Shown here piece after piece: positions 23,701-34,989 of a stretch of DNA of 64,000 nt. The stretch spans positions 2,884,579-2,948,578 of the forward strand of contig CM056391.1 in assembly GCA_029718625.1 (NCBI GenBank), read 5' to 3'. Below the pieces are notes generated by a model, which worked only from the letters and a program-made list of their open reading frames with translations, did not search any database and had not been told where the DNA came from. This DNA is from Synaphobranchus kaupii (taxonomy: Eukaryota; Chordata; Actinopteri; Anguilliformes; Synaphobranchidae). The translations under genes were made by a program, and so were the position numbers. Within the stretch, counting starts at the first letter, position 1, and each line of letters opens with the position of its first letter.

Positions 23701-24887
23701 ATGAGAGGGTCACAACAGCTGCCTAAGTTTCTGCCTTTCCTGAAGAAGAAGAAGAAAAAAAAACGATGCGCGGAACAGCTCCGTGGACGAAGCTACGCGC
23801 CGCTCGCTGGGCCTAAATGATTTATGAAAAGACTCGGCTGGGTATCGATCCCAGGATGGCTCCGCGAGCCCGCGGTCCGCTGCTCCGGGTTTTCCCCTCT
23901 GGCTCGAGACGCATCCCGAACCGGACGGCGCGCGTTCGGCACGTTGTTTACAGAGGACTACCTAGCGCGTGCCGTTAAACAGCCAGTCTGCTTCGCTTCA
24001 CCGCAAGCGGCTTAACCTGACGGGGGCTCAGATTTATGCCCTGGGATTTGTGGATTTCATAATCTGTTGTAATAATAAGACCTCTAAGTGCAGCAGCTCT
24101 TCAGCGAAAGAGGCCGAATGTAATATTCATATCATACGAATAAAAATGATTGACGCGCAACCTACCTGAACATTACCGCTTCGCGTGTCGGGCCCTAAGC
24201 ACAGTGCTCATTCTTCATTTAGTACAATAACACAGCACACGCAATACACAGGCGTGGGAGGAGAGACCCTATAGACACTTGTTTCAAACCAAATGTAATG
24301 TTTTACTAAGGATAACAACATCACCTAGCATTGACACTCTTGATGGTTCACAGTGACGGGGCAGCACATGGCATCTCCATCTATTCTGGCATTCGCCTCA
24401 TTCTCCCTCTCTCCAAATATTATGCCTCACACCATTCACTCATTTGAGATGAGCTGCTAGCTAATTGGACCATTTTAACAGCATCTTTTTCCTCCCACCA
24501 CACCGGGGTGCGTCCGCCAGAGCAGACAAGCGTTGGCCGTCCCAGAGAATTGCTTTGTGTTTTAGCCTGCAATGCTCCGGGGATGTGCTAGTGCTACACT
24601 GCTTTAACACGCCAGCGCTGAGTTGCGCACGGACGGATTAAGGCATGTGGGCGCTAGCTAGCTAGCTAATCAGCTGTATTTATAGCTGGAGGTACGCCCT
24701 TGGGTAAAGGGACTGGATTAAATCAAACATGTTTGCGGTGAAGCACTGGGAACGCGGTGCTAAGGAAGGCGGGTACTTTCACTGCACTGAGAGTAGCCAC
24801 ACGGTCAAAAACAGTGCGCCCACGTGGACAGGTAAAGGTATACGGCAGAATCGTCCGCGGATACCAAATATATGAATAAATAAAATG

Positions 24888-25207
24888 GGGCTCGCACGGT
24901 GGCGCAGGGGATAGCACTGTTGCCTCACAGCAAGAAGGTCCTTGGTTTGAATCCACGCCAGGGGCCTTTCTGTGTGGAGTTTGCATGTTCGCCCTGTGTC
25001 TGCGTGGGTTTCCTCCGAGTACTCCCACAGTCCAAAGACATGCAGGTTAGGCTAATTGGAGGCCCATAGGTATGGTGTGTGTGCCCTGCGATGGATTGGC
25101 GACCTGTCCTGGGGGATATTCCTGCCTTGCCCAATGCATGCTGGGATAGGCTCCAGCCCCCCTGTGATCCTGACCTGTAATAAGCGGGTTAGATAATGGA
25201 CGGATGG
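24888..25207 (+). mobile_element. tRNA-derived SINE-like element with TSD
   Basis: The head GGCTCGCACGGTGGCGCAGG has a tRNA A-box-like stretch, and GGTTTGAATCC at 24944-24954 is a B-box (RNA polymerase III internal promoter). The body carries the widespread teleost segment (TGTGTGGAGTTTGCATGTTC, CCAAAGACATGCAGG). The tail ends GGACGGATGG. The exact 12-mer ATAAATAAAATG flanks it at 24876-24887 and 25208-25219 as a target-site duplication, which supports LINE-mediated retroposition. Confidence 0.85.
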
Positions 25208-26567
25208 ATAAATAAAATGCTTTGGCGTGTTCTATCTAAACACCTACGAGCTATCAAAACCGCATTAGTGTTTCGTTATAATTCCGCTGCAGATGAGACG
25301 CCGTTCCCATTCCTCTCTCAGACGCGCGCGTGAGTCTCGCCCTTGCTGGGCGTTATTTCTGTTCACAGCCAGAGGTTGCGTGTGATCAGACTGCGAGCTA
25401 GATTAGGGCTCCCTTCAAACTCGCTGGCGCAGTTGGCGGATGCTTTTGAAACACTTGACACTGCATGAAAATCTGAATTAAATAAGTAAATGCTGACAAA
25501 GGAAGGCAGCTGTGATACATCTGCGATGTTGTTTCATTTTTAAAAAGTGCCTATGGTAAAATAGCCTAGCAAACATTTATAAAATATTTATAACATGGCT
25601 GTTTATGTTTATATGTTGCATAAAAACCAAGCAATGGGCGTGGAATTGGTGCACGTGTGGCATAGCCAATTAAACACTTTTCTTGGGGTTCATTTTTATA
25701 AAGTCTGGAAAATTAGTACTTTGAAAATTATACCTGGCCAAAGTTTGACGGCATGCCGTGCTTACTCCAAAAAAACATGCTTCTCAGATTTTTGAAAGCT
25801 GGGTGCGTCCAACACTTTATTTGGTTTTAATTTGTTCAGGGAATATGTCCACATACATGACTTGACACATGATTTTACTGGCTAATAACCTCCAGTAATG
25901 TCAATATCAATTTAAAATAAATCAAAGCTTTTATTCATTGGAAGAGTTACCTACATTACTGTCGCTTTATATTTTAAATAAGTGGCTCTCATACCGCTAT
26001 AAATCTTAGGTGAAATTCAAAAGCGATCTAGACGGCGGTAATGGGCATCTCGTTAGAACATTCATTATCTTTTTTGTGCACCAGCGTTCCGAACAGTACA
26101 TGGCCTTCCCAGTGCACTGCTATCTTTAGCCTCTTCTGCAAACTGATTGGTTTTGCTCTGGCCTGCTTTTAGTCTTGCTGACTTTCCCAAATTTCTACTT
26201 TTTAGGAACAGTGATAAAAGTTAAGACATGTTTTCTGTTTAATACCCGCCTTTTTTAAAATCAGTGATAATAAGGAGCCCAATATGGCATACCTGCATTA
26301 TGCTGCTTCTGGTTTCATAACTTTGGGTGGCAGGGCAGTACAAAACTGTTTGCATCTCTGAGCATCTACTGCATGCCTTTGCTGTGTGTTCACCATTAAA
26401 ATAGTCACTGTGTTTTCCAGTTCTGACAACGTTACATTTTTGCATCAAAGCATGAAGCAAACCAAAATAAAATGGTACGTAGGTGTCTGGATGTCTCTGA
26501 CAAAAAAATAAATAAATAAAACAAGGGTGAAAGAGATGAAAACTGCTATTGGAGGAAAAATCTAAAC

Positions 26568-26568
<1 letters not shown>

Positions 26569-26598
<30 letters not shown>
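26569..26598. repeat. (AAT)n microsatellite
   Basis: About ten AAT/ATA triplets in the long MARCHF intron. Confidence 0.95.
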
Positions 26599-27041
26599 GT
26601 TTATAGCTAGCTTTGTTTATAGGTAGCTTTCTGCCTGTCCACTGCATCTCCAAGCAAATGAACATGTATCATTAATTTAACAGTCTCTACCCCCCTCTAC
26701 TCTTGTTCCATTAGCTGAAGCCAGCACAGCTAGAGAACAAGGCACAAGGGAGCATTAGACCTAAAGAGCCATTGTAGAATTACTGTACATGGTATTAGCC
26801 ATGCCAGATAAGTTCACTCACCTTTTCCTTAATGCTTTTTCCTCTCTTTAACCCCCCAGCATTGAATACCCGGTCATGGCCATGCTATAACGATCATCAC
26901 AACCTCCATTGTGGATTCAGGTGAGTGTAGGGAAGCATTGTGCTCTCCTCCTTTCTGATGACAATTCATTTCCTGAATTCACTGAATTGAAATGGAATTG
27001 ATCCCAACCCTGCCTTAGAATTATCTTTTTTATTTTTTATT

Positions 27042-27400
27042 ATCCATCCATCCATTAACTAACCCGCTTATTCCTGGTCAGGGTAAGGGGTGGGGGGTGG
27101 ACCATATCCCAGAAAGCATTGGGTGAGAGGCAGATATACATACATCCTGGACAGGTCGCCAATATCCATCGCAGGGCCCACACACCATGAACTCATGCAC
27201 CCATGCACTCATTCCTACTTGGCAATTCAGAGTCTCCAGTTACCCAAACCTGCATGTCTTTGGACTGTGGGAGGAAACCGGAGTACCCGGAGGAAACCCA
27301 CACGGACACAGGGAGAACATGCAAACTCCACACAGAAAGGCCCTCGTGTGGGATTCAAACTCGATACCTTCTTGCTGTGAGGCGACAGTGCTGTCCGCCC
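27042..27400 (-). mobile_element. tRNA-headed SINE-like repeat
   Basis: This has the same family architecture as 24888-25207 but on the minus strand. The tail is GGATGGATGG at the low-coordinate end, the middle block (TCCAAAGACATGCAGG) is conserved, and the tRNA-like head near 27350-27400 has a B-box-like GAGTTTGAATCC. Confidence 0.85.
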
Positions 27401-28289
27401 TATGCTTCTATTGTTACAATTATTATTAGAATAATTATTTATTTCAAAATTTTTTGTTTAACTTGTAAAAACAGTTGAGTGCTGCCATTTGAATGCTGTT
27501 GTCCAGAGAAACATCAGATTGAATATCGCAAATCCTTATAAACTTATTATATTCCAACTAGTGAAAAGTAAAGATTTTGATACTAAGGCTGGGATTCAAT
27601 CAACATTTGTTGTGAACTTTGACTACCAATTAAAAGCAAGCATTTTTTCTTCACAGCAATCACTAAAACTGACTTGCTGAACTGAAATTGAATACAGGCC
27701 TCAGACTCCTGGGCAATCCAAGCATACACCAAGTCAGTGATTATACTGCAACACATCTATAAACACTTTAAAAAAAGTACAAAAATTGTATAAATACAGC
27801 CAACAAAACTCTCCCTGGGTTTTTATCACCCTTTGAAATCACACAGAGAATTTTAAAACAAAAATGTTCCATAGTATTTATCTATGAAAGCACCAAGGCT
27901 TTCACATGTTTAACTGAAACACAAATCCACACAGAGCTGCATTCACTATCAATCTGCCACACATGGCTGGACCTCATGTTCATAATCCTAAATGCTCCTG
28001 TGAATTTACACTCTACTGCACAAGTAATATAAATGATGAATGGGCCTGGCATTGTCACCGTTTTCTGCATTAGTACATGTGCAATTTAAGAAGTTAACAT
28101 GCAAAGGGCATTTGCTCTGCGGTAATTAACCATTAATTCATATATCAGATATTAGCATTTAAACTGAGGATCCAGTGTTCATTTATATTATTCATGAACT
28201 ATAATGCACATTCCTTTTATAGTCTTCCTTACAAGGCCAACAAACACAAACTGAATAACCTAAAGAATTGTTATTCAGCAGAATTGAGT

Positions 28290-28635
28290 ATCATAAGTTA
28301 TCATAAGGTGGTCTTCCCGGGTGGAAAAGGTGTTAAAAGCGCTGTATGTTTTCATTTACAAAGCTGTACTTGGACCATCACATCTTTGTACATGGAATCC
28401 TTTCCACCGTAATTCTTATAATCTCTGCTCTCAATTCTTGATTATATTCCAGATACCAAGAATTCCTCGCACCTTGTTCCTGGAACAACCTCCAGAAAAT
28501 ATTTAAATATTTTTATTTTGTATCTGTTATTGTATATTTTTTATTCATACTGAGCACTTGCCCAAGTCTCCCCTATAAGAGATTATATTTAAATGGGATT
28601 TTCTAGTTAAATACAAGTTAAATAAAGGTTCATCC
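28290..28635 (+). mobile_element. LINE 3' terminal fragment
   Basis: Degenerate coding sequence is visible over 28321-28500 (KALYVFIYKAVLGPS, HLCTWNPFHRNSYNL). It resembles the last residues of teleost L2/CR1-like LINE proteins. It is followed by a 3' region ending TTAAATACAAGTTAAATAAAGG, a tail seen in such elements. It is 5'-truncated and the family assignment is tentative. Confidence 0.5.
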
Positions 28636-29052
28636 AACCAAATTTACCAAAAGGATGCAAATCAGTCACTGCAAAAGTAATGTCCACGCCTGGTTTCCAC
28701 TTATTAAAAATGACTTTTATAAAGCTAAGAAAAGCATAAAACGCAAAGGATTTCGTTCCTGCGCGTTTACGTTCATTTTTCAGTCAGTTATCTTTCAATA
28801 ACACACTGGCTGTTTCTTTTTCTTCGGTTATAGAGTTTGGAAGGCAACCAGCTCAAAGGGTGCGTTTAAATGAGTGTTGTAGGAATTCTCTGGCTGAAGG
28901 TCATCTCCTTATGTGTGATGGAAAGCGCTGTCTCTCCTCCCAGGGCCTGACACACTACTACACGGAAGAGAGAGCTGTCCAACCGAGTTAAGGGCTTTTT
29001 ACACGGGACAGACGCCTGGTCTTCATTCATTTTCAATGAGAGGGGAGTGGGG

Positions 29053-29113
29053 AAGCAGGGCGGGGCGGGGCGGGCGGGGCGGGGCGGGGCGGGGCGGGCG
29101 GGGCGGGCGGGCG
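29053..29113. repeat. (GGGGC)n/(GGGC)n array
   Basis: About 60 bp of alternating GGGGC and GGGC units makes a run of overlapping GC-box (GGGGCGGGG) motifs with many closely spaced G-triplets. On the plus strand it is G-rich and predicted to be G-quadruplex-prone. A short CpG-rich zone surrounds it. Confidence 0.9.
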
Positions 29114-30092
29114 TACTGGCAGAGAGCGACGGGAGCACGTTCTCGGAAAAAAAAAAAGTTGCCTTTGTGCCAGTATTGTGCACACGCCCCCCCACCCACC
29201 TACCGAGGAAGATTGCCCAACAAATGCCTTCCCCCTTAAGTATGTGTACTAAAACATGTAGGCCTACATATATCACTCAAGTGTACTTTTTCTCATCAAC
29301 TTGTAGCTTTGAAACCACCTGATGGATCGTTGTTGAACTTGAAGAGAACATTATTGACGGAGAACATTTAGGCAGGATATGTGGATTTTCAGCCCACCTG
29401 ATCAACCCATGGATGAGAAAACAAAATTGTTTCTGACACAGAAATGACCTGCTACCCTTACTGTAAGGGTGCTACCATGCACATATAATGCAGAAAATCT
29501 GAGCGAATGGGCCTATTTTTAGTTAAGTTCTGTAACCTGATGTTTTTCCCCGAAATTCCTGCGAAAACACTGACACCGTGAACTCCATTATCCAGCAAAA
29601 ACATAAACAGGCTACTTCACTCTTGCATTTCCACAGGCCAACAAAAGCATTTTCATGGAAAAGTGATCCTATCTACTGCAGATTTTTAATGCATTGAACA
29701 CTACAATGTAAAATAATTATGGCTCGAGTGAGAAACAGTGACATTTATAGGCCGAGATAAACCTTCTGTACATACATTTAATTTAACATAGCATTCACAT
29801 TTTAAATGTGGTAAGATTCAATTGAGTGTAAGAATACTTCAATTATATTCAATAATTGAAGTATTCAATTTATATATTTATATCCTTAAATTTTGTAAGT
29901 TGATTTATTCCACAAACAAATAAAAAATGGGGAAAGTTCTGGATTCACTTGGAGTAAACATGGCACCCCAACACAAATCTGGCTTTAATTTTCAATTACT
30001 TTTTTCCCCCCAGATAGGCACCAAGAGACCACGACACTGATGGATTAAATATGGAAGATATTCAAGGGTAAGTCCAAGTGCATTCTGGGTAG

Positions 30093-30132
30093 TGTGTGTG
30101 TGTGTGTGTGTGTGTGTGGGGGGGGGGGGGGC
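30093..30132. repeat. (GT)n followed by G-run
   Basis: A short (GT)13 tract runs directly into a poly-G stretch of about 14 bases. Confidence 0.95.
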
Positions 30133-30699
30133 AGTCGTAAGTGGTACATGAACAGGCTGAACATATGTCAGTACTGCCATAAAGCCAATGGGATTACATC
30201 AACCAAGCAACCCGCTAGTTGGACTACAATAAATGCAATTCACAGCAGTGATTTTCAAAAAGATATAAGTACATTTTGCCATATATTGTTGCAATATCTT
30301 GGGAATATATTTTATTTCAATATATCTATATGTTCCAGTTGTGCAAGCGATACATTTTTGTGCACAGTGCATGTCAGTGTACTGTCAGCTCTGAACAGAA
30401 GCCACCGGTGAAATGTGCAGTGAAGTAGGTTCAGTCACAGTTTTATTATAAAACCGCAGCCAAGGTCTTACCCAATGTTCCGAGCTCTGTAATTTGCAGA
30501 TGGAGAGCGCTCAAAAAGGTGAAAATTGATGAACTGATACAGGCAACCGCTTCGTCATGGCAAATCAGCCGTGACTAGCGTGATACTGCTTGGGTAACCC
30601 CTGACCTGAAATTTAACGCGGTGTTCAGCCTGTTTCACAGTTAAACAGAGAGAGAGAGAAGCTGGTGGTGAGCCCAGCCCCAACTGAATCTGGACTACC

Positions 30700-30780
30700 A
30701 GGTGTGCGGACAGGTGTGCGGACAGGTGTGCGGACAGGTGTGCGGACAGGTGTGCGGACAGGTGTGAGTGCAGGTGTGTG
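30700..30780. repeat. 12-bp minisatellite, about 6 copies
   Basis: The unit AGGTGTGCGGAC is repeated in tandem with a degenerate tail (AGGTGTGAGTGC). The 12-bp unit is a multiple of three, which explains the His-Thr-Cys-Pro type open frames over it. Confidence 0.95.
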
Positions 30781-31612
30781 GGAGATAAAACCATAAAGAG
30801 CACAGCTGAGCCGAGGTAAGGTGCACAGAGTGATCGGTCGTGACAGCGCCAATGTAGGCCAACACGGGGGAGTTCAGACACGAGGTCACGGAAACCATCC
30901 ATGTGAATTTGCATTCAAAAAACGACAGGTCCTAATACACAGCCCAGATGCACAGGCCAGTAAACACCTGACGAGCAATCGCCAGGTTATGAACAATGTT
31001 GTGATGGATAAATATACCTTAACACACACCCCCCTTCACACTTGAGAAAAATACCGGTTTTCAGAGAATTCCCACGTGTACTGTAATCTTCCACTATATT
31101 GCATAAGGACAGAACTTAGAGCTAAATGCATGTTGCTACATCATCAGCATAATAAATACAACATACACCAGTTGAATCGTTATTCCACAAGAGGAAATAT
31201 TTTCAAGAATCATAACAATTCAAACTTCAACATTTCAGCACAATGCCCCGCTGTTACTTTCAGATAATTCATTAGCATCACTAAAACATAAACTCACCAT
31301 CTGTCATATTTTACTACAGTAACTCACCAAAAGTAGTTTTGCAATGTAAATTAATTATAATATAATAACAATAAAATAATATACTATAAAATAGTAATAG
31401 TACTACTATAAAATATTTAAAAAGACAACATAAGCACCGGTTAGATTCACATCCTTCCTAAAAAAATTATATTCTGTTTATGAAGAACTAGAGAAGAAAT
31501 TGTAGTAAAATGTGAAAAAGAGGCCTGGGTGATTGTGTTTGAAATGATAAGCACGTCTGCAGAAAGCGCACAGCCCTGAGAGCGATCTGAAAACCACTGA
31601 AGGGTCCCTCAC

Positions 31613-31708
31613 CTCCCCATCCTTGCTCTTCTCTTTATTTCTGCTGGAGCTCCTCCCATTGCTGGCCGTCTCTCTGGCCGGCACCACGGAGATCTGATGG
31701 ACAGGCAT
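31613..31708 (-). CDS. marchf1: MARCHF1/8 exon with start codon
   Basis: Thirty-two codons are encoded from ATG at 31708: MPVHQISVVPARETASNGRS, then SSRNKEKSKDGE, ending on a codon boundary at donor GAG|GTGAGG. The MP-x-HQIS-x-x-P start matches the N-terminal exon of the MARCHF1/MARCHF8 family, and the phase fits the 6752-6802 exon. The start is chosen because it is the first Met in a frame open across the exon and it matches the family N-terminus. The peptide is cytoplasmic, with no signal peptide. The open frame past the donor (VRDPSVVFRSLSG...) is intronic. Confidence 0.88.
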
Positions 31709-31802
31709 AGTACAAGAAACGGAACTTTCCGGAATTTCTTATTTTTTGACACCGTCTCCAGCTCCTCACTTCATTGTTTTCACCACGATGTCCACTTCCG
31801 TT
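31709..31802 (-). other. 5' UTR part of the ATG exon, with tiny uORF
   Basis: A strong acceptor (TTTTTCTTCCCCATTTCATTGATAG|A) places the exon start at 31802, giving 94 nt of leader before the ATG. The leader contains one upstream ATG at 31774 that opens a two-codon frame (ATG AAG TGA, 31766-31774), closing 57 nt before the main start. The acceptor implies at least one further upstream non-coding exon. Confidence 0.65.
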
Positions 31803-33693
31803 CTATCAATGAAATGGGGAAGAAAAACAGGTAAAAAGTCAACTCAGCTCAACCGTAGACTTTGAAGAAAGAAAGCACCGTTGTCATTTCTTACAACAAC
31901 AACAACAAAAAAAGATCATAAAAAAGTATAGTAGGGTCAGAAAACGTTATTCCTGTGACATGGCGGGTTTACCGCCGCTCTTAATGTGACTGAACCCTGC
32001 AGCCAGAGTTCCCACACCCCTCCCCCGCCCCCGCCCTTCCTCCGGCAACCTGCGACTACCCAGCGCCTAATAACTGTCATGGTAACCGCGGACCTCGCAT
32101 TAGCCCGCCGTGCTACGCGTGCCCGTATTAGACGCCGGTGCTCTGGCCCGCTGTGGTGTGCTCACATGGCGCGTACACAGGAGGCTTGAGGGGCTTACTT
32201 TAAAACCCAAATCCCATCACATCCTTCTTGGGGAAGGCCGACAGGACGTTGGTGTAGCTCATGTACGCCTAATCTGATTAGCCGAGAGTCACTCCTAAAC
32301 CTCTGCCAGGAAGTCCCGCCCCCGCCCCCCGCCCCCCACCCCCACCCCCACAGACAACAGGGGAAGAGATGGATTATGACCAGCCGGCGTGGTTCTGGCC
32401 CGACCAATCAGCACCTCACACTGATGAATAAATTAAAATATTTAGGCCTAGATTTAGACATGCCGGTGACACTAATCTTGAAGAGTCAGAGGTTTATACG
32501 GTATAAAAAAACATCTCTGGGGCTGTTTGTATTGTACAGATGACTCACTCAGAGATGACTGTCACCTGTCAATCACTCACTCCGAACTGACAAACGATGC
32601 CTGGCGGTTTACTATGTATCTGTGTATTATTATTTCTGCGATACAGTCCCCTCATGCACCAACAAGTTAAGCTTTACCAGAGCAAAATTCTCAGAATTAA
32701 TCCACTCTTAAAAGGAACACTGCGGTGTACATACAATGTTACATCACAGAGGTAGCTATGGGTTACGCAGCCACGGGTGACACATTCGTTTGCCTAATTT
32801 TCTTCCCGGTTATGTGTCACTGAGAGGATTACTACAGAAGTACGTGTGACCACAATGTGACCTTTTCAAAGGAAGCTGACCATTCGCCAGCCGTTCTGGG
32901 AAAAAAAACTATTTCACAACACGGCGTCATGCAGCACATTGGAACGTATCAGAACTAACCCGATCGCAACTGCAACTGCAACTGCACGCAACGGAGGCAC
33001 ACTGAAAAAAAAAGTGTCTTAACAAGCGTTTTAGTCTCGTAATGAGACTTAAAAGATTTTTTTTTTTCTCTCAAGCCAAAAATATATTCTTGTTTAAAGT
33101 TGTTATTTTCTTGACAAGTGAAATTTTCTTACCCCATTGGCAAATCTTGAAATGAGTCAAACTGTCTCACATCAATGCCAATATGTTTGTCTTATTTAGC
33201 AAAAAGGTAACAGAAATAAGATTTTAAGTCTAAATATAATACTACAATACTTGACATTGTCTTATTTTTTGGTTTTTGCATGGCGCTGGCATGTAGCTGT
33301 GAATAGGACACCTGACAGAGCAACGCTGACATGTTGCTGACAGCCGTTGGTGACATCGCCCCCCCCCCACCAACCTGAGCCCCCTCCTGTATGACAGACT
33401 CTGCGAAAACCCCTTCCATTTCACTACAACATGGATACTCAAATCCGGCCCTGGGTTTCCTTGCTCCCAGGTAATTAACTGAACAATTAGTGCGACTGAT
33501 TGGCCAGACTGTCTCCACACCTGACTCCCAGGTAAAGGGAGGGTGGGAGACCAGCAGTTTTCAGCCCTCGAAGACCGTGATTTGAGTAACAGGCCACTAT
33601 AATCAACAAATGGCTCCTAATTCAGGCACTTCTCCATGTTGCCATCGTATCGTGGACATTTCTTAAGGAGGCTGAAAAAAAAGCCCATAAACT

Positions 33694-33962
33694 TTAAAGG
33701 GATAGTTCGGAATTTTGGACATAATGTCGCAATTACGACTTACCCATGATGTAGTTGATTGATGGAAACCATTTTCAGCTAATTCCATGCTGTCCCTTCT
33801 TTTGGACATACACACGTTGCTAATGCTAGCGCAACTCTATGGCAACCGGTAGCATCCACTACCAAACGCACTTAAACACTCCACAGTGCACCCAAAGCAA
33901 ATAAAATATGACGTAAGTCGTAATTGAGACATTATGTCCAAAATTCCGAACTATCCCTTTAA
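33694..33962. mobile_element. MITE with TTAA target sites (piggyBac-type)
   Basis: Terminal inverted repeats of about 50 bp start AGGGATAGTTCGGAATTTTG and match the other end with one mismatch. Both outer ends sit on TTAA (33694-33697 and 33959-33962), the target duplication used by piggyBac transposases. It is 269 bp long with no coding capacity. Confidence 0.85.
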
Positions 33963-34260
33963 GTTTCCCAAAGGCAGAGCTGATGCAGTGTGGGGAATCC
34001 ATGTTCTCACGCGATTTTCAGTGAGTACCCTCAGCTTTGTGTGAAAATCTGGGTGGGAACTGATTTCCTTTTGATTTTTACAAAAACATAAATAGAGAAA
34101 GCTTTATTAGTGAAGTGGTTTGTTCCACAATCCTGATTAATTCATAAAAGCTGTGAACAAAGCTGAGGGGCTGAAGACACTGTGTGAAAACTGTCTTTAA
34201 TTACACCATGACACTCGTCCCAAGTACACATCCGACACCCTGCTGAGCACAGCTCAATTC

Positions 34261-34365
34261 AATCTCTCTCTCTCTCTGTCTCTCTGTCTCTCTGTCTCTC
34301 TGTCTCTCTGTGTCTCTCTGTCTCTCTGTCTCTCTGTCTCTCTGTCTCTCTGTCTCTCTGTCTCT

Positions 34366-34395
<30 letters not shown>
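34261..34395. repeat. (CTCTCTGT)n microsatellite
   Basis: Tandem TCTC/TGTC octamer-like units of about 135 bp. They generate Arg-Glu/Ser-Leu open frames on both strands that are not genes. Confidence 0.95.
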
Positions 34396-34399
<4 letters not shown>

Positions 34400-34673
34400 A
34401 CACTTGGAGGTGAAACGACAGGTCCATGCAGGACCCGCGGACGTCAGCATACGTTTTTTGGCGACTATGAATTGGCCTTAACGCTTCATGCATAGCTTCT
34501 GCAGGCAGGCTGCGGGCATCTCGCTGACCTGATGGGGGCGCTACTGTGCGATGAGACACTGACGTTTCCGCCAACTGAAATCCCTCCGATCCCCGGGAAA
34601 TGCCACGCCTATTTATGCACCAGCCTGGCACAGGGGCATTTAATTATGCACTGGCACTGTCTGGATTTTAAAC

Positions 34674-34989
34674 CCAGAACATGGTGCCCATCCACACACT
34701 GGAACAGAGTCTTAACAGATACCAGACCGTGGGGTCCATCCACACGCTGGAACAGAGCCTTAACAGATACCAGACCGTGGGGTCCATCCACACACTGGAA
34801 CAGAGCCTTAACAGATACCAGAACATGGGGCCCATCCACACACTGGAACAGAGCCTTAACAGATACCAGACCATGGGGCCCATCCACACACTGGAACAGA
34901 GCCTTAACAGATACCAGACCATGGGGCCCATCCACACACTGGAACAGAGCCTTAACAGATACTAGAACGTGGGGCTCATCCACACACTT
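34674..34989. repeat. 48-bp minisatellite, about 6.5 copies
   Basis: The unit begins CATCCACACACTGGAACAGA and continues through GCCTTAACAGATACCAGAC. The period is exactly 48 bp (16 codons), so several frames on both strands stay open across it. The repeat-derived peptides are not recognised. Copies differ at a few positions (ACCGTG/ACCATG/AACATG, GGTCC/GGCCC). Confidence 0.95.

Larger units (their letters stand above)
6803..31612 (-). other. Long MARCHF intron
   Basis: About 24.8 kb lies between the donor GAG|GTGAGG of the ATG exon and the acceptor at 6803. Repeats in it are listed separately. The stretches 6.8-9.9, 12.0-12.8, 17.0-18.9, 19.2-24.2, 25.3-27.0, 27.4-28.3 and 30.8-31.6 kb showed no gene that I can support. 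They are mostly AT-rich unique sequence with short homopolymers. A LINE-like 3' tail (ending ATGACAAATAAAGG) is possible near 8500-8650. A stretch at 23.74-24.01 kb is CpG-rich. Confidence 0.8.

Noticed and set aside
24172..24300. Minus-strand donor-like TTCAG|GTAGGT at 24172 as an alternative MARCHF first exon
   Set aside because: Upstream ATGs hit stops before the donor, and there is no family peptide or convincing exon start.
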